DNA of 64,000 bases from Pseudomonas mendocina (GTDB taxonomy: Bacteria > Pseudomonadota > Gammaproteobacteria > Pseudomonadales > Pseudomonadaceae): contig NZ_LR134290.1 of assembly GCF_900636545.1 (NCBI RefSeq), positions 2,480,001 to 2,544,000 on the forward strand, in the 5' to 3' direction. Shown here piece by piece: positions 29,501 through 42,260 of this stretch; within the stretch, counting starts at the first letter, position 1; each line of letters opens with the position of its first letter. The translations under genes were made by a program, and so were the position numbers. The notes under the pieces were generated by a model. That model was not told where the DNA came from. It made no database searches and saw only the letters and a list, made by a program, of their open reading frames with translations.

Positions 29501-29606
29501 GGTCAGCCAGGTGCTGACGCTGTTCACCACGCCGGTGATCTACCTGTACTTCGATCGCCTGTCGCGGCGTTTCAGCAGGCGTAGTGCCGCCGGGGTCGTG
29601 GTATGA
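26514..29606 (+). CDS. muxB: RND efflux transporter MuxB (MdtB-like)
   Basis: A 1030-residue HAE1-type RND permease with the 12-helix architecture and two large periplasmic loops. The proton-relay region in helix 4 reads [20 protein letters not shown] with the paired aspartates. Other marks are the N-terminal [20 protein letters not shown] and [10 protein letters not shown], and helices 10-12 with [20 protein letters not shown]. It is the B subunit of a pump that uses two different RND proteins, MuxB and MuxC, together. In P. aeruginosa MuxABC-OpmB contributes to export of novobiocin, macrolides, tetracycline and aztreonam. The gene overlaps muxA. Confidence 0.94.
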   Translation: MNISRPFILRPVATTLLMVAIFLSGLIAYRLLPVSALPEVDYPTIRVLTLYPGASPDVMTSAVTAPLERQFGQMAGLKQMSSTSSGGASVITLRFNLDVSLAVAEQEVQAAINAASNLLPGDLPAPPVYNKVNPADTPVLTLAVSSKTLPLPQVNDLVDTRLAQKLAQTSGVGLVTLAGGQRPAVRIRVNPEALASYGLSLADVRSLITASNVNQPKGNFDGPTRVAQLDANDQLKSVDEYRELILSYQNGAALRLKDVAEIIDGAENERLAAWANRNQAVLVNVQRQPGANVIDVVDRIQTLLPHLTEGLPASVEVKVLTDRTQTIRAAVRDVQHELLLAIALVVMVTFLFLRKLSATIIPSIVVPLSLIGTFGVMYLAGFTINNLTLMALTIATGFVVDDAIVMLENIARHLEEGETPLNAALKGARQIGFTLVSLTLSLIAVLIPLLFMADVVGRLFREFAITLAVAILISLVVSLTLTPMMCARLLKAEKPENEGRFYQAAGGFIDAMIERYGVWLQWVLKHQPLTLLVAVATLGLTVVLYLVVPKGFFPVQDTGVIQGISEAPQSISFTAMSERQQRLADVILRDPAVASLSSSIGVDGDNPTLNSGRLLINLKPHAERDVTASEVIERLRPELARIPGIELYMQPVQDLTIEDRISRTQFQFTLESPDSQLLETWTPRLVEALREQAELTDVASDLQNRGLQVYLDIDRDAAARLGINVGNIDDALYDAFGQRQISTIYTQASQYRVVLESRDGGRIGLAALRQIHVATGDGQQVPLSSLAHIEERPASLLVNHIGQFPAVTLSFNLAQGVSLGEAVEVIERVEQEIGLPLSINTQFQGAAEAFRASLASTLLLILAAIVTMYIVLGVLYESYIHPITILSTLPSAGVGALLALLLTGNDLGLIAIIGIILLIGIVKKNAIMMIDFALEAERHQGMAPEAAIYQAALLRFRPILMTTLAALFGAIPLMLASGSGAELRQPLGLVMVGGLLVSQVLTLFTTPVIYLYFDRLSRRFSRRSAAGVVV

Positions 29607-29615
29607 AGCGCCGTC

Positions 29616-29681
29616 GTAGGAGCGGCTTCAGCCGCGAACAGATCGTTGCAGGGGAATCACGGCTGAAGCCGCGCCTACAGG
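29616..29681. repeat. Inverted pair of REP sequences between muxB and muxC
   Basis: Two REP copies face each other: GTAGGAGCGGCTTCAGCCGC at 29616-29635 and its near complement GCGGCTTCAGCCGTGA read on the minus strand, 29657-29681 (TCACGGCTGAAGCCGCGCCT on plus). Each can fold into a hairpin, and the pair into a longer stem. This repeat is abundant in Pseudomonas genomes. Its place inside an operon could lower muxC-opmB expression relative to muxAB or stabilise the upstream mRNA. Confidence 0.85.
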
Positions 29682-29709
29682 GTTGGCCAAGCCTTGGGGC
29701 CCATCGCGA

Positions 29710-32700
29710 ATGAACCTGTCCGCACCCTTCATCCGTCGTCCGGTGGCCACGCTGTTGCTGAGCCTGGCGATCATGCTGCTCGGCGGGGTCAGTTTTGGCC
29801 TGCTGCCGGTGTCACCGTTGCCGAACATGGATTTTCCGGTGATCACCGTGCAGGCCAACCTGCCGGGTGCCAGCCCGCAGATCATGGCGGCTACGGTGGC
29901 CACGCCACTGGAGCGCTCGCTGGGCAGCATCGCCGGCGTCAACCAGATGAACAGCAACAGCAGCCAGGGCAGTACGCGGATCATGGTCGAGTTCGATCTC
30001 GACAAGGACATCAACACCGCCGCCCGTGAAGTGCAGGCGGCGATCAATGCGGCGCGCGAGTTGTTGCCCAGCGGCATGCGCACCATGCCCAGCTACCGCA
30101 AGATCAATCCCTCGCAAGCGCCGATCATGGTCATCTCGTTGACCAGTGACACGCTGAACAAGGGCCAGCTGTACGATGTTGCCTCGACCATCCTGGCGCA
30201 GAAGCTGTCTCAGGTCACCGGCGTGGGTGAAGTGCAGGTTGGTGGCAGTTCGCTGCCGGCGGTACGGGTGGCGCTGGAGCCGCGCCTGCTCGACCAGTAC
30301 GGCATCGCCCTGGACGAAGTGCGCCAGGCCATCGCCGCCAGCAATGCGCTGAAACCCAAGGGCGCCGTGGAAGACCCGCAGCGCCGCTGGCAGGTGCAGG
30401 CCAGCGACCAGTTGGCCAAGGCCGCCGATTACATGCCGATGATCATCCGCTACCAGAATGGCGCGGCGGTTCGCCTGGGCGATGTGGCGACCGTCACCGA
30501 TGGTGTCGAGGATCGCTACAACAGCGGTTTCTACAACGACCAGGAAGCGGTGCTGCTGGTGATCAACCGGCAGAGCGGGGCGAACATCCTGCAGACCATC
30601 ACCGACATTCGCGCCGAGTTGCCGGCCTTGCGTGAGGTGATGCCGGCCAGCGTCAAGCTGGAGGTGGCCATGGACCGTTCGCCGGTAATCCGCGCCACCC
30701 TGCACGAAGCCGAGCAGACCCTGCTGATCGCCGTGGGCCTGGTGATCCTGGTGGTACTGGCCTTCCTCGGCCGCTGGCGTGCGGCGCTGATTCCGGCGCT
30801 GGCGGTGCCGGTGTCGCTGATCGGCAGTTTCGCCGCCATGTACCTGCTGGGCTTCTCGCTGAACAACCTGTCGCTGATGGCGCTGATCATCGCCACCGGT
30901 CTGGTGGTGGACGACGCCATCGTGGTGCTGGAGAACATTTCCCGACATATCCGCAATGGCGAGAAACCGCTGGATGCAGCGCTCAAGGGCACGCGCGAAG
31001 TGGGCTTTACCCTGCTGTCGATGAACCTGTCGCTGGTCGCGGTGTTCATCTCCATCCTGTTCATGGGCGGCATCATCGAACGCCTGTTCCGTGAGTTCTC
31101 GCTGACCCTGGCAGTCGCGGTGGTGATTTCCCTGCTGGTGTCGCTGACCCTGACGCCGATGCTCTGCGCGCGCTGGCTCAGGGCCGAGGACGAACAATCA
31201 CGCAGTCGCCTGCAGCAGTGGGGTGACCATGTGCAGGAGCGGGTGCTGGCCTTCTACGCACGCAGCCTGGATTGGGCGCTACGCCACTCATTGCTGATGC
31301 TGCTGAGCTTCCTCGCCACCATCGCATTGAATGTCTACCTGTTCGTCAGCGTGCCGAAAACCTTCATGCCGCAGCAGGACACCGGCCAACTGATCGGCTT
31401 CATCCGCGGTGACGACGGCCTGTCGTTCCAGGTCATGCAGCCGAAGATGGAAATCTTCCGTAATGCGGTGTTGGCTGATCCGGCGGTGGAGAGCGTGGCG
31501 GGTTTCATCGGCGGTAGCGGGGGATCAACAACGCCTTCATGATCGTGCGCCTGAAGCCCATCGCCCAGCGCAGCGACTCGGCGCAGGAAGTGATCAACCG
31601 TTTGCGCAACACGGTGCCCAAGGTGCCGGGTGGGCGCATGTTCCTCATGCCTGACCAGGACCTGCAGATGGGGGGGCGCCAGGGGCGCAGCTCGGAAAAC
31701 GAATACATGCTGCTGTCCGATGACCTCGATGCACTGCGTACCTGGCTGCCGAGGGTGCGAGAAGCACTGCGCGCACTGCCCGAGCTGACCGGTATCGATG
31801 CGCGGGAAACCGAGGGCGCGCAGCAGATTCGCCTGGTGGTGGACCGCGAGACGGCACGTCGCCTGGGCGTCGACATGGACATGATCACGGCGGTGCTGAA
31901 CAACGCGTTCAGCCAGCGCCAGGTGTCGACCATCTACCAGGCGCTGAACCAGTACAGCGTGGTGATGGAGATCAATCCCAAGTACGCCCAGTACCCTGAG
32001 GCGCTGGATCAGATCCAGCTGATCACCGACGATGGCGCGCGTGTGCCGCTGTCGGCCTTCGCCCGTTGGGAGCGCAGCCTGGAGAACGACCGGGTCAGCC
32101 ACCAGGGCCAGTTCGCGGTGGAGAACATCGGCTTCTCGCTGGCCGAGGGCGTCAGCCTGGATCAGGCGACCCGAGCCATCGACGTGGCCGTCGCCCAGCT
32201 CAACCTGCCGACCGAAGTGCAGGGCACGCTGGGTGGCACCGGTGCAGCCTTCCAGCAGGCGCAGGACAACCAGCCGCTGATGATCCTGCTGGCGCTGGTG
32301 GTGGTGTACCTGGTGTTGGGCGTGCTCTACGAGAGCTACGTGCATCCGCTGACCATTCTTTCGACCTTGCCGTCTGCCGGGGTCGGTGCCTTGCTCGCAC
32401 TGCAGCTGGTCGGCATGGAGTTCAGTCTGATCTCGCTGCTGGGCCTGTTTCTGCTGATCGGTATCGTCAAGAAGAACGCCACCCTCATGGTCGATCTGGC
32501 GTTGCAACTGGAGCGCGGCGAGCGCCTGAGCCCGCAGGAGTCCATCCGCCAGGCCTGCCTGCTACGTTTCCGCCCGATCATGATGACCACCCTGGCTGCC
32601 ATCCTTGGTGCCCTGCCGTTGGTGCTGGGCAGCGCCGAAGGTTCGGAAATGCGCCAGCCGCTGGGTATCACTATCGTCGGTGGCCTGGTGCTGAGTCAGG

Positions 32701-32813
32701 TGCTGACCCTCTATACCACTCCGGTGATCTACCTCTACTTCGACCGCCTGCGTCATCGCGTCAACCGCTGGCGCGGCGTGCGCACCGATGCTTCATTGGA
32801 AAATCCGCTATGA
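29710..32813 (+). pseudogene. muxC: RND efflux transporter MuxC (MdtC-like), apparent one-base frameshift
   Basis: The second RND permease of the pump. The first part (29710-31542) starts [20 protein letters not shown] and includes the helix-4 relay [18 protein letters not shown]. At a run of five G (31519-31523) the frame breaks: it reads [11 protein letters not shown] and stops. The family sequence continues in the next frame as [17 protein letters not shown] up to 32813, with helices 10-12 ([18 protein letters not shown]). One extra G would give a 1034-residue protein of normal length with GGSGGINNAF at the junction. So this is either an undercalled base or a real, recent loss of MuxC. The REP pair precedes it, and its stop overlaps the opmB start. 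Confidence 0.9.
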
Positions 32814-34276
32814 ACCGAGCTCCCTTCGCCCGAACACTCGTCTCCCTGCTGCTGGCGGGCGTATTGGCCGGCTGCGCCCTGGGGCCTGACTATCAGCGTC
32901 CCGAACTGGCGGCGCCTGTGCAGTTCAAGCAGGTCGAGGGCTGGAAGAGTGCAGCTCCGGCAGACGTGTTGGAGCGCGGTAACTGGTGGGCGCTGTACGG
33001 TGACGCCGAGCTCGATGCGCTGGTTGAGCGCCTGCACGTTTCCAACCAGAACCTGGCCGCTGCCGAGGCCCAGTACCGCCAGGCGCGCGCGCTGGTGCGC
33101 AGTGCGCGCGCCAGCTTCTACCCGACGCTGTCCGGCAGCGCCGGGGTGACCCGAGCTGGGCAGGGCGGCGGTGACAGCACCATCCGCACCGCCGATGGCG
33201 TCACTGTCAGCGGCTCGGGGGCCTCGCGGATATCCAAGAGCTATGACCTTAGCCTGAATGCGGCCTGGGAGCTGGATATCTGGGGCAAGCTGCGTCGTGG
33301 CCTGGAGGCGAGTCGTGCCGAGTTCGAGGCCAGCGCCGCCGACCTCGCTGCGGCGCGCCTTAGCCTGCAGAGCGAACTGGTGCAGAACTACCTGCAACTG
33401 CGCATTCTCGACGAGCAGAAGCGACTGCTGGACGCCACGGTGGCCGCTTACGCACGCTCGCTGCGCCTGACCGAGAACCAGTACCGCGCCGGCATCGTGC
33501 CCAGGTCCGATGTGTCCCAGGCCACCACGCAGCTCAAGAGCACCCAGGCGCAGGCCATCGATCTCGAGTGGCAGCGTGCGCAGCTCGAACACGCCATTGC
33601 CGTGTTGGTGGGCGTCAGCCCGGCCGAACTGTCCATAGCGCCGCGCGAGAGCCTGCCGGCGCTGCCCGAGGTACCCGTGGCGCTGCCTTCACAGTTGCTC
33701 GAACGCCGCCCTGACGTTGCCGCTGCCGAGCGCCGGGTGATGGCGGCCAACGCGCAGATTGGTGTAGCCGAAGCTGCGTGGTTCCCCGATCTGACGATCT
33801 CGGCCAGCGGGGGCTATCGCGGCAGCAGCTTCGCCGACTGGATCGAAGTGCCCAATCGTTTCTGGTCGCTGGGCCCGCAACTGGCCTTGAGCCTGTTCGA
33901 CGGTGGTGCGCGACGTGCGGAGCTGGAACGCAGCGAAGCCGCCTACGACCAGACGGTGGCGCAATACCGCCAGGCCGTGCTGGACAGCTTCCGTGAAGTG
34001 GAGGACTACCTGGTGCAGCTACGTGTGCTGGAGCAGGAAAGCGGGGTGCAGCAGGAAGCGCTGGATGCGGCGCGCGAGTCGCTGCGCCTGATCGAGAACC
34101 AGTACCGCGCCGGAACCGTCGACTTCAACAGCGTGGTCAACGTACAGGCTACTGCGCTGAACAATGAACGCAGCAATCTCACGTTGCTGGGCAGCCGTCT
34201 GACTGCCAGCGTGCAGCTGATCGCCGCGTTAGGTGGCGGCTGGCAAGTGGAGCAATTGCTTCAGTCAGAGCCGTAG
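32810..34276 (+). CDS. opmB: Outer-membrane efflux lipoprotein OpmB (OprM/NodT family)
   Basis: A 488-residue TolC-like outer-membrane channel of the NodT/OprM lipoprotein group. The lipobox is LLAGVLAGCALGPDYQRP, so lipidation is predicted at the cysteine near residue 22. Two OEP repeats follow, with the characteristic LNAAWELDIWGKLRRGLEA, LLERRPDVAAAERRVMAANA and ENQYRAGTVDFNSVVNVQ. It completes the MuxABC pump path across the outer membrane. The ATG at 32810 overlaps the muxC stop (ATGA). A much longer frame open to 32066 is only an overlap with muxC. Confidence 0.93.
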   Translation: MNRAPFARTLVSLLLAGVLAGCALGPDYQRPELAAPVQFKQVEGWKSAAPADVLERGNWWALYGDAELDALVERLHVSNQNLAAAEAQYRQARALVRSARASFYPTLSGSAGVTRAGQGGGDSTIRTADGVTVSGSGASRISKSYDLSLNAAWELDIWGKLRRGLEASRAEFEASAADLAAARLSLQSELVQNYLQLRILDEQKRLLDATVAAYARSLRLTENQYRAGIVPRSDVSQATTQLKSTQAQAIDLEWQRAQLEHAIAVLVGVSPAELSIAPRESLPALPEVPVALPSQLLERRPDVAAAERRVMAANAQIGVAEAAWFPDLTISASGGYRGSSFADWIEVPNRFWSLGPQLALSLFDGGARRAELERSEAAYDQTVAQYRQAVLDSFREVEDYLVQLRVLEQESGVQQEALDAARESLRLIENQYRAGTVDFNSVVNVQATALNNERSNLTLLGSRLTASVQLIAALGGGWQVEQLLQSEP

Positions 34277-34294
34277 CGGGCTCCAGAGTGAACA

Positions 34295-34326
34295 AGCCGG
34301 CATGGCGGTTTCCCGCCATGCCGGCT
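34295..34326. terminator. Bidirectional terminator between opmB and dctP-like gene
   Basis: A 14-bp perfect stem, AGCCGGCATGGCGG / CCGCCATGCCGGCT, with a four-base loop lies between the convergent genes. The flanking A/T tracts are short. Confidence 0.82.
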
Positions 34327-34331
34327 TCAAG

Positions 34332-36413
<2,082 letters not shown>

Positions 36414-36426
36414 CGCAACACGCTGT

Positions 36427-36486
36427 CACGGCTAAAGCCCTTCCCACAATTCACCATGAACCTGTGTGGGAGAGGCTTTAGCCGCG
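36427..36486. repeat. Inverted REP pair between tam and nuoN
   Basis: CACGGCTAAAGCCCTTCCCA (36427-36446) and TGGGAGAGGCTTTAGCCGCG (36467-36486) are facing copies of the common Pseudomonas REP core, forming a long imperfect hairpin. It is positioned at the 3' ends of two convergent transcripts, where such elements often protect mRNA. Confidence 0.8.
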
Positions 36487-36497
36487 CCCCTTAAAAG

Positions 36498-36524
36498 AAA
36501 GCCCCCGCATCTGCGGGGGCTTTT
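36498..36524. terminator. Bidirectional terminator of tam and the nuo operon
   Basis: AAAGCCCCCGCA / TGCGGGGGCTTT forms a 12-bp stem with a TC loop, followed by T on the plus strand and preceded by A (T on the minus strand). It ends the nuoA-N transcript. Confidence 0.92.
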
Positions 36525-36541
36525 CCTTTGCGGGGCTTCGC

Positions 36542-38026
36542 TTACTGCGCCAGTGCGACTAGTCCGGCGTGCTGCACCAGTTCCAGCAGTGGCTGCGGGT
36601 ACACGCCGAGGAAGAAGGCGAGCAGGGCGACCACCAGCAGCATGATGCCGCCAGCGCGCTGGCCCCAGTCGAAGGGGGCGTCGTGGCGATGCAGGTTGGG
36701 CTCGCGCATGAACAGGGTGACCATCACTCGCAGGTAATAGAACACGCCGATGGCACTGCCCAGCACCATGGCGCCGAGCAGCCACCAGAGGTGCGCCTCG
36801 ACGCCAGCGGCGATCACGTAGAACTTGCCGATAAAGCCTGCGGTCAGCGGAATGCCGGCTAGCGACAGCATCATCACCGTGAGTACGGCGGTCAGGTACG
36901 GACGGCGCCAGAACAGACCACGGTATTCGTACAGCGCATCGGCATCGCGACCGCTGTACGGCGTGGACATCAGGGTGATCACACCGAAGGCGCCCAGGCT
37001 GGTTAGCACGTAGGTGGCCAGGTACACGCCCACGGCTTCCACCGCCAGGCCCTTGCTGGCGATCAGCGCCACCAGCAGATAACCGAAGTGGGCGATGGAG
37101 GAGTAACCCAGCAGGCGTTTAAGGTTGTTCTGCAGCAGGGCCAGCAGGTTGCCGAACAGGATCGAAGCGATGGCGATCAGGGTCAGCAGATCGCTCAGCC
37201 AGCCGCCGCTCATGGCCGGGGATATCTGGTACAGGCGCAGCAGCACGGCGAATACCGCGACCTTGCTGGCGGTAGCCAGGAAGGCCGCCACCGGCGCCGG
37301 GGCGCCTTCGTAGACGTCCGGCGTCCACAGGTGGAAGGGCACCAGCGACAGCTTGAAGGCCAGGCCGATCAGCATCATGCCGATGCCGATCTGCACCAGC
37401 TGGCTGCTTTCGCGCATCAGGCTGGCGCCGATATCTGCGAAGGCCAGGTTGCCTGACTCGGCGTACAGCAGCGCCATGCCGAACAGCAGGAAGGCGCTGC
37501 CTGCGGCCGACAGCACCATGTACTTGATGCCAGCCTCCAGCGAGCGCTTGTTGAAGAAGGCGTAGGCGATCATCCCGTAAGTGGGCACCGACAACAGTTC
37601 CAGGCCGATGAACAGACCGGCCAGATGCTGTGCGCTGACCAGCACCAGGCCACCGGCCGCCGACAGCAGCACCAGCAGGTACAGTTCCTCGCGGTTGCCC
37701 GGATAGCCCTTGCCCGATGCGCCGCCCAGGTAGGCATGGATCAGGGTGATGCAGGCCAGGCTGGCGGCCAGCACCAGGGCCATGTAGTAGCAGGCGAAGT
37801 TGTCGATCAGCAGCAGCGGGGTGACCGACAGCGGCGCCACCTCCAGGGCCGGAATCAGCGACAGCAGTGCCAGGTTAAGGCCGATCACCGAGAGGATGAA
37901 GGTCAGCGCGTGGTTGCGTTTGGCGGCGATGGCCAGCATCACCACGACGGCAGTGAGGCTGGTCACCAGCAGCGGCAGCAGGGCGATCAGGTGTTGCAGG
38001 GTGAATTCGACAGCGTGATGTTCCAT
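36542..38026 (-). CDS. nuoN: NADH-quinone oxidoreductase subunit N
   Basis: The last gene of the nuo operon encodes a 494-residue antiporter-like proton-pumping subunit with about 14 membrane helices. Conserved ion-channel features include [30 protein letters not shown] with its essential lysine, and [14 protein letters not shown]. Its length is near the usual 485-490. AAGGATTAGAG precedes the ATG, 19 bases after the nuoM stop. It is the antiporter subunit closest to NuoK in the membrane arm. Confidence 0.96.
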   Translation of the reverse strand: MEHHAVEFTLQHLIALLPLLVTSLTAVVVMLAIAAKRNHALTFILSVIGLNLALLSLIPALEVAPLSVTPLLLIDNFACYYMALVLAASLACITLIHAYLGGASGKGYPGNREELYLLVLLSAAGGLVLVSAQHLAGLFIGLELLSVPTYGMIAYAFFNKRSLEAGIKYMVLSAAGSAFLLFGMALLYAESGNLAFADIGASLMRESSQLVQIGIGMMLIGLAFKLSLVPFHLWTPDVYEGAPAPVAAFLATASKVAVFAVLLRLYQISPAMSGGWLSDLLTLIAIASILFGNLLALLQNNLKRLLGYSSIAHFGYLLVALIASKGLAVEAVGVYLATYVLTSLGAFGVITLMSTPYSGRDADALYEYRGLFWRRPYLTAVLTVMMLSLAGIPLTAGFIGKFYVIAAGVEAHLWWLLGAMVLGSAIGVFYYLRVMVTLFMREPNLHRHDAPFDWGQRAGGIMLLVVALLAFFLGVYPQPLLELVQHAGLVALAQ

Positions 38027-38045
38027 GAGTCTCTAATCCTTACCC

Positions 38046-39575
38046 TTACCGGCCCGAGGCGAGTTGATCGAGGGCGCCTGCCATCCACTGCTGCACGCCA
38101 TGCATGCTGGCCGCGGAGGTATCGAGCACCGGTTGCGGGTAAACGCCAAGCAGAATCAGCAGCACGCCAAGGCCGAGTACCATGGCCAATTCGCGGGCTT
38201 TCAGCCCCGGCAGCGGCGCCTCCTGCTGCACCGGTCCGAAGTAGGCGCGGTGGATCATCGCCAGGGCGTATACCGAGCCGAGCACCAGGCCGGTGGCGGC
38301 CAGCACCACGACCCAGGGCGCGCTGGGGAAGCTGCCGATCAGGATGAGGAATTCACCGACGAAGTTGCCGGTGCCCGGCAGACCAAGCGCGGCGGCGGCG
38401 AAGAACAGGCTGATGGCCGGCAGCCAGGGCATGCGCGCCCAGATGCCGCCCATCTGGCGCAGGTCACGGGTGTGCACGCGCTCGTACAGTTGGCCGCAGA
38501 GGATGAACAGCGCAGCAGCGGACAGGCCGTGGGCAACCATCTGTACCACCGCGCCTTGCAGGGCGATCTGGCTGCCCGAATAGATGGCGATCAGCACGAA
38601 GCCCATGTGCGAGACGCTGGAGTAGGCCACCAGGCGCTTGATATCGGTCTGCGCGAACGACAGCAGGGCGCCGTAGACGATGGCGAACACACCGAGCCAC
38701 TGGGCGATGGGCGCGAACTCCGCCGAGGCGTTGGGGAACAGCGGCAGGGCGAAACGCAGCAGGCCGTAAGCGGCGGTTTTCAGCAGGATACCGGCCAAGT
38801 CAACGGAACCAGCGGTGGGCGCCTGGGCGTGGGCATCGGGCAGCCAGGAGTGCACCGGCACCACCGGGAACTTCACCGCGAAGGCGACGAAGAAACCGAG
38901 CATCAGCAGGTATTCGGTGCCCGGCGCCAGTTGCGTCTTCAGCAGATCGGCGTAGTTGAAGCTGAGCACGCCGGTCTGGTTGAAGTGCACGAACACCAAA
39001 GCCAGGATCGACACCAGCATGATCAGGCCACTGGCCTGGGTGAAGATGAAGAACTTGGTGGCAGCGGTGATACGGGTGCGGCCGTCGCTGCCGCTATGAC
39101 CCCAGAGCGCGATGAGGAAATACATCGGCACCAGCATCATTTCCCAGAAGAAGAAGAACAGGAACAGATCGACGGCGAGGAACACGCCGACCACACCGCC
39201 GAGAATCCACATCAGGTTGAGGTGGAAGAAGCCGACGCGGTGCTGGATCTCGTTCCACGAGCACAGTACCGAGAGCACACCGAGCAGGCCGGTAAGCACC
39301 ACCATCAGCACCGACAGGCCGTCCATCGCCAGGTGGATGGTGATGCCCATCCGCGGGATCCAGTCGATGACGAACTCGTGGGCCCAGCGCGGGCCGCCGT
39401 CCGGGGCCGGCGCCAGGGTGAAATCACCACTGACCCACAGCCATAGGCTCAGGCCGAACAACAGGCCCATGGTGATCAGGGCGATCCAGCGCGGCAGGAC
39501 GTGGCCGAAGCGCTCGCCTTGCCAGCACAGCAGGCCGCCAATGAAGGGAATCAGGATTAGCCAGGGCAGAATCAT
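38046..39575 (-). CDS. nuoM: NADH-quinone oxidoreductase subunit M
   Basis: A 509-residue membrane-arm antiporter-like subunit, with about 14 helices. FAVKFPVVPVHSWLPDAHAQ and APTAGSVDLAGILLKTAAYG form the lysine/histidine channel, and YSSVSHMGFVLIAIYSG is the discontinuous helix region. It drives one of the proton-pumping half-channels of complex I. It lies between nuoL (13-base gap) and nuoN. Confidence 0.96.
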   Translation of the reverse strand: MILPWLILIPFIGGLLCWQGERFGHVLPRWIALITMGLLFGLSLWLWVSGDFTLAPAPDGGPRWAHEFVIDWIPRMGITIHLAMDGLSVLMVVLTGLLGVLSVLCSWNEIQHRVGFFHLNLMWILGGVVGVFLAVDLFLFFFFWEMMLVPMYFLIALWGHSGSDGRTRITAATKFFIFTQASGLIMLVSILALVFVHFNQTGVLSFNYADLLKTQLAPGTEYLLMLGFFVAFAVKFPVVPVHSWLPDAHAQAPTAGSVDLAGILLKTAAYGLLRFALPLFPNASAEFAPIAQWLGVFAIVYGALLSFAQTDIKRLVAYSSVSHMGFVLIAIYSGSQIALQGAVVQMVAHGLSAAALFILCGQLYERVHTRDLRQMGGIWARMPWLPAISLFFAAAALGLPGTGNFVGEFLILIGSFPSAPWVVVLAATGLVLGSVYALAMIHRAYFGPVQQEAPLPGLKARELAMVLGLGVLLILLGVYPQPVLDTSAASMHGVQQWMAGALDQLASGR

Positions 39576-39588
39576 CAGGCTGTTTTCC

Positions 39589-41439
39589 TTAACTCAGAAA
39601 GAGGATGGCGGCGAGCACCAGTACGGCGCCCCCGGCGATCGAAGCGGCGTACCAGCGCACCTGGCCGGTTTCGCTGCGTACCAGTGCGGCGTTGCCACCA
39701 CGCGCGAGCAGCGGAATCAGGCCGATGCTGCGGTCGATGGGGTCGCGGCGCAGCAGGTGGCAGAGCAGCAGATAAGGGTGTACGAACAGCTTGTCGTAGA
39801 GCCAGTCGAAGCCCCAGGCGGCGAACCACAGGGCGCTCAGCAGGCGACCCGGCGCGCTCTGCGCCACGGCGGAGGCAACGCGGCGCTGGCCGAGGAAGAG
39901 CAGGGCGGCGATGACGATGCCGCTCACTGCGATCAGCCCCGACAGCAGTTCCAGGCTGTGCTTGGCCTCACCGCCAGCATGGCCGGCGCTTTCCGGCAGT
40001 ACGCCGGCCAGAGGCGGAGTGATCCAGGCGCCGATGAAGGTGGACAGCACGATCAGCACCATCAGCGGGAGGTTGTGGGCGATGCCATGGCCGGCGTGTG
40101 CCTCGGTCTTCTGCTCGCCGTGGAAGGCGATGAAGATCAGACGGAAGGTGTAGATCGAGGTCAGGAAGGCACCAACCAGGCCCGCGTAGAGCAGCTCGCT
40201 ATGGCCGCTGGCGAAAGCTTCCCAGAGGATTTCGTCCTTGGAGTAAAAGCCGGCGGTCAGCAGCGGTAGGGCCGCCAGCGCGGAACCACCGACGACGAAG
40301 CTGGCATAGGCCAGCGGCAGCTTCTTCCACAGGCCACCCATCTTGAAGATGTTCTGCTCGTGGTGGCAGGCGTGAATCACCGCACCGGAGGCGAGGAACA
40401 GCAGGGCCTTGAAGAAGGCGTGGGTCATCAGGTGGAAGATCGCCGCGTCCCAGGCACCGACGCCCAGGGCCAGGAACATGTAGCCGATCTGGCTCATGGT
40501 CGAGTAGGCGAGGATGCGCTTGATGTCGGTTTGTACCAGTGCGGCGAAACCGGCCAGCACCAGGGTCACGCCGCCAACGACGCCGACCAGCTCGAGAATC
40601 TCCGGGGTCAGCAGGAACAGACCGTGGGTACGGGCGATCAGGTAGACGCCGGCGGTGACCATGGTCGCCGCGTGGATCAGCGCCGACACCGGGGTCGGGC
40701 CGGCCATGGCGTCGGCCAGCCAGGTCTGCAGCGGCAACTGGGCAGACTTGCCCACCGCGCCGCCGAGCAGCATCAGCGTGGCAACCCACAGCCAGGCGTC
40801 GCCGGCTACATACTTTTGCGGCGCCAGCACCATCAGCTCCTGGATGTTCAAGGTGCCGAGGTTGAGGAACAGGATGAACATGCCAATCATCAGGAACACG
40901 TCACCGACGCGGGTGACGATGAACGCCTTGAGCGCCGCGTTACCATTGGGCACGTGCTTGTAGTAGAAGCCGATCAGCAGGTACGAGCACAGGCCCACGC
41001 CTTCCCAGCCGAAGAACAGCACCAGTAGGTTGTCGCCGAGTACCAGCAGCAACATGCTGAAGATGAACAGGTTGGTGTAGGCGAAGAAGCGCGAATAGCC
41101 TTCCTCGCCGCGCATGTACCAGCTGGCGAACAGGTGGATCAGAAAACCCACGCTGGTGACCACGCCGAGCATGGTGGCGGACAGGCCATCCAGATGCAGG
41201 GTGAAGCTCAGCGCCAGGCCTTCGACGCTCATCCACTGCCACAGGGTCAGGCTGTAGGCGCCGCTGGCCGGCGGATTGCCGAGAAAGGCGGCGATGACCC
41301 AGGCAGCGCTGGCGGCCGCCAGGCCGATGGAGCCGACACCGATCACTGCGCTGGTGTTTTCCGAGAAGCGTCCGCGCGAGAAGGCCAGCAGCAGCCAGCC
41401 GAGCAGCGGGAAGAATAGAGTCAGGGCTAGAAGGTTCAT
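39589..41439 (-). CDS. nuoL: NADH-quinone oxidoreductase subunit L
   Basis: A 616-residue distal antiporter-like subunit. The core channel motif [20 protein letters not shown] (and [20 protein letters not shown]) and [15 protein letters not shown] are intact, and the C-terminal extension carries the long lateral helix that braces NuoM and NuoN, ending with a final membrane anchor. Its start overlaps the nuoK stop (ATGA). Confidence 0.96.
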   Translation of the reverse strand: MNLLALTLFFPLLGWLLLAFSRGRFSENTSAVIGVGSIGLAAASAAWVIAAFLGNPPASGAYSLTLWQWMSVEGLALSFTLHLDGLSATMLGVVTSVGFLIHLFASWYMRGEEGYSRFFAYTNLFIFSMLLLVLGDNLLVLFFGWEGVGLCSYLLIGFYYKHVPNGNAALKAFIVTRVGDVFLMIGMFILFLNLGTLNIQELMVLAPQKYVAGDAWLWVATLMLLGGAVGKSAQLPLQTWLADAMAGPTPVSALIHAATMVTAGVYLIARTHGLFLLTPEILELVGVVGGVTLVLAGFAALVQTDIKRILAYSTMSQIGYMFLALGVGAWDAAIFHLMTHAFFKALLFLASGAVIHACHHEQNIFKMGGLWKKLPLAYASFVVGGSALAALPLLTAGFYSKDEILWEAFASGHSELLYAGLVGAFLTSIYTFRLIFIAFHGEQKTEAHAGHGIAHNLPLMVLIVLSTFIGAWITPPLAGVLPESAGHAGGEAKHSLELLSGLIAVSGIVIAALLFLGQRRVASAVAQSAPGRLLSALWFAAWGFDWLYDKLFVHPYLLLCHLLRRDPIDRSIGLIPLLARGGNAALVRSETGQVRWYAASIAGGAVLVLAAILFLS

Positions 41440-41744
41440 CCGCGCATCTCGCTGGCAGCGTCGATATCCAGGGTGTTGAAGCGGCGATACAACTGCAGCA
41501 GGATCGCCAGGCCGATGCTGGCCTCGGCGGCTGCCAGGGTGATCACCAGAATGAACATCACTTGGCCGTCAGCCGCGCCCCAACGGGCGCCGGCAACCAC
41601 GAAGGCCAGTGCAGCAGCGTTCATCATCACTTCCAGGCTCATCAGGATGAACAGGATGTTGCGCCGCACCATCAGGCCGACCAGGCCGATGCAGAACAGC
41701 ACGCCGGCCAGGGCCAGGCCGTGTTCGAGTGGGATGCCGGTCAT
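41436..41744 (-). CDS. nuoK: NADH-quinone oxidoreductase subunit K
   Basis: A 102-residue three-helix subunit related to MrpC. The two conserved membrane glutamates are in [15 protein letters not shown] and [14 protein letters not shown]. It sits between nuoJ and nuoL, overlapping both neighbours by four bases, and forms part of the E-channel next to NuoN. Confidence 0.96.
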   Translation of the reverse strand: MTGIPLEHGLALAGVLFCIGLVGLMVRRNILFILMSLEVMMNAAALAFVVAGARWGAADGQVMFILVITLAAAEASIGLAILLQLYRRFNTLDIDAASEMRG

Positions 41745-42250
41745 ACGGTGGGCTCCTTGGCGTCATGGCGGCCCAGGTGGTAGGCAGCGACCAGTGCGGC
41801 GAGCAGCAGCATGGAGGCCAGCTCTACGGCCAGCAGGTAGGGGCCGAACAGGCTGATACCGACGGCCTTGGCTTCGACCGTGGTGTGGCCGATGTGGGCG
41901 TCGCTGACGTGATTCAGCAGTACATAGAGCAACTGGCCGAGCAGCAAGGCGCTGAGAATCGCCGGGCCAACCCAGATGCCAGGCGTCAGCCACTTGCGCT
42001 CCTGCTCGGCAGCAGCCGGGCCAAGGTTGAGCATCATCACCACGAAGACGAACAGCACCATGATGGCGCCGGCGTAGACGATGATTTCCAGCGCGCCAGC
42101 AAAGGGCGCGCCAAGGGCGAAGAACACCATCGACACCGCCAGCAGCGAGACGATGAGGTAGAGCAGGGCATGCACCGGGTTGGTGTTGGTGACCACCCCG
42201 ACCGTTGCTGCCACCGCCACACCGGCGGCGAAGTAGAACGCGAATTCCAT
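41741..42250 (-). CDS. nuoJ: NADH-quinone oxidoreductase subunit J
   Basis: A 169-residue five-helix membrane subunit. The third helix carries the conserved [20 protein letters not shown] with the pi-bulge tyrosine that gates the proton path between quinone site and NuoK. It starts ten bases after nuoI and overlaps nuoK. Confidence 0.95.
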   Translation of the reverse strand: MEFAFYFAAGVAVAATVGVVTNTNPVHALLYLIVSLLAVSMVFFALGAPFAGALEIIVYAGAIMVLFVFVVMMLNLGPAAAEQERKWLTPGIWVGPAILSALLLGQLLYVLLNHVSDAHIGHTTVEAKAVGISLFGPYLLAVELASMLLLAALVAAYHLGRHDAKEPTV

Positions 42251-42260
42251 CAGAAGCTCC

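Noticed and set aside
31519..31523. Programmed minus-one frameshifting in muxC
   Set aside because: Family members are not known to need it, the run is only five G, and no downstream stimulatory hairpin is evident. An undercalled base or mutation is simpler.
38064..39446. A 460-codon open frame antisense to nuoM, and similar ones opposite nuoG and nuoCD
   Set aside because: All are opposite conserved complex I genes and show shadow composition without domains.
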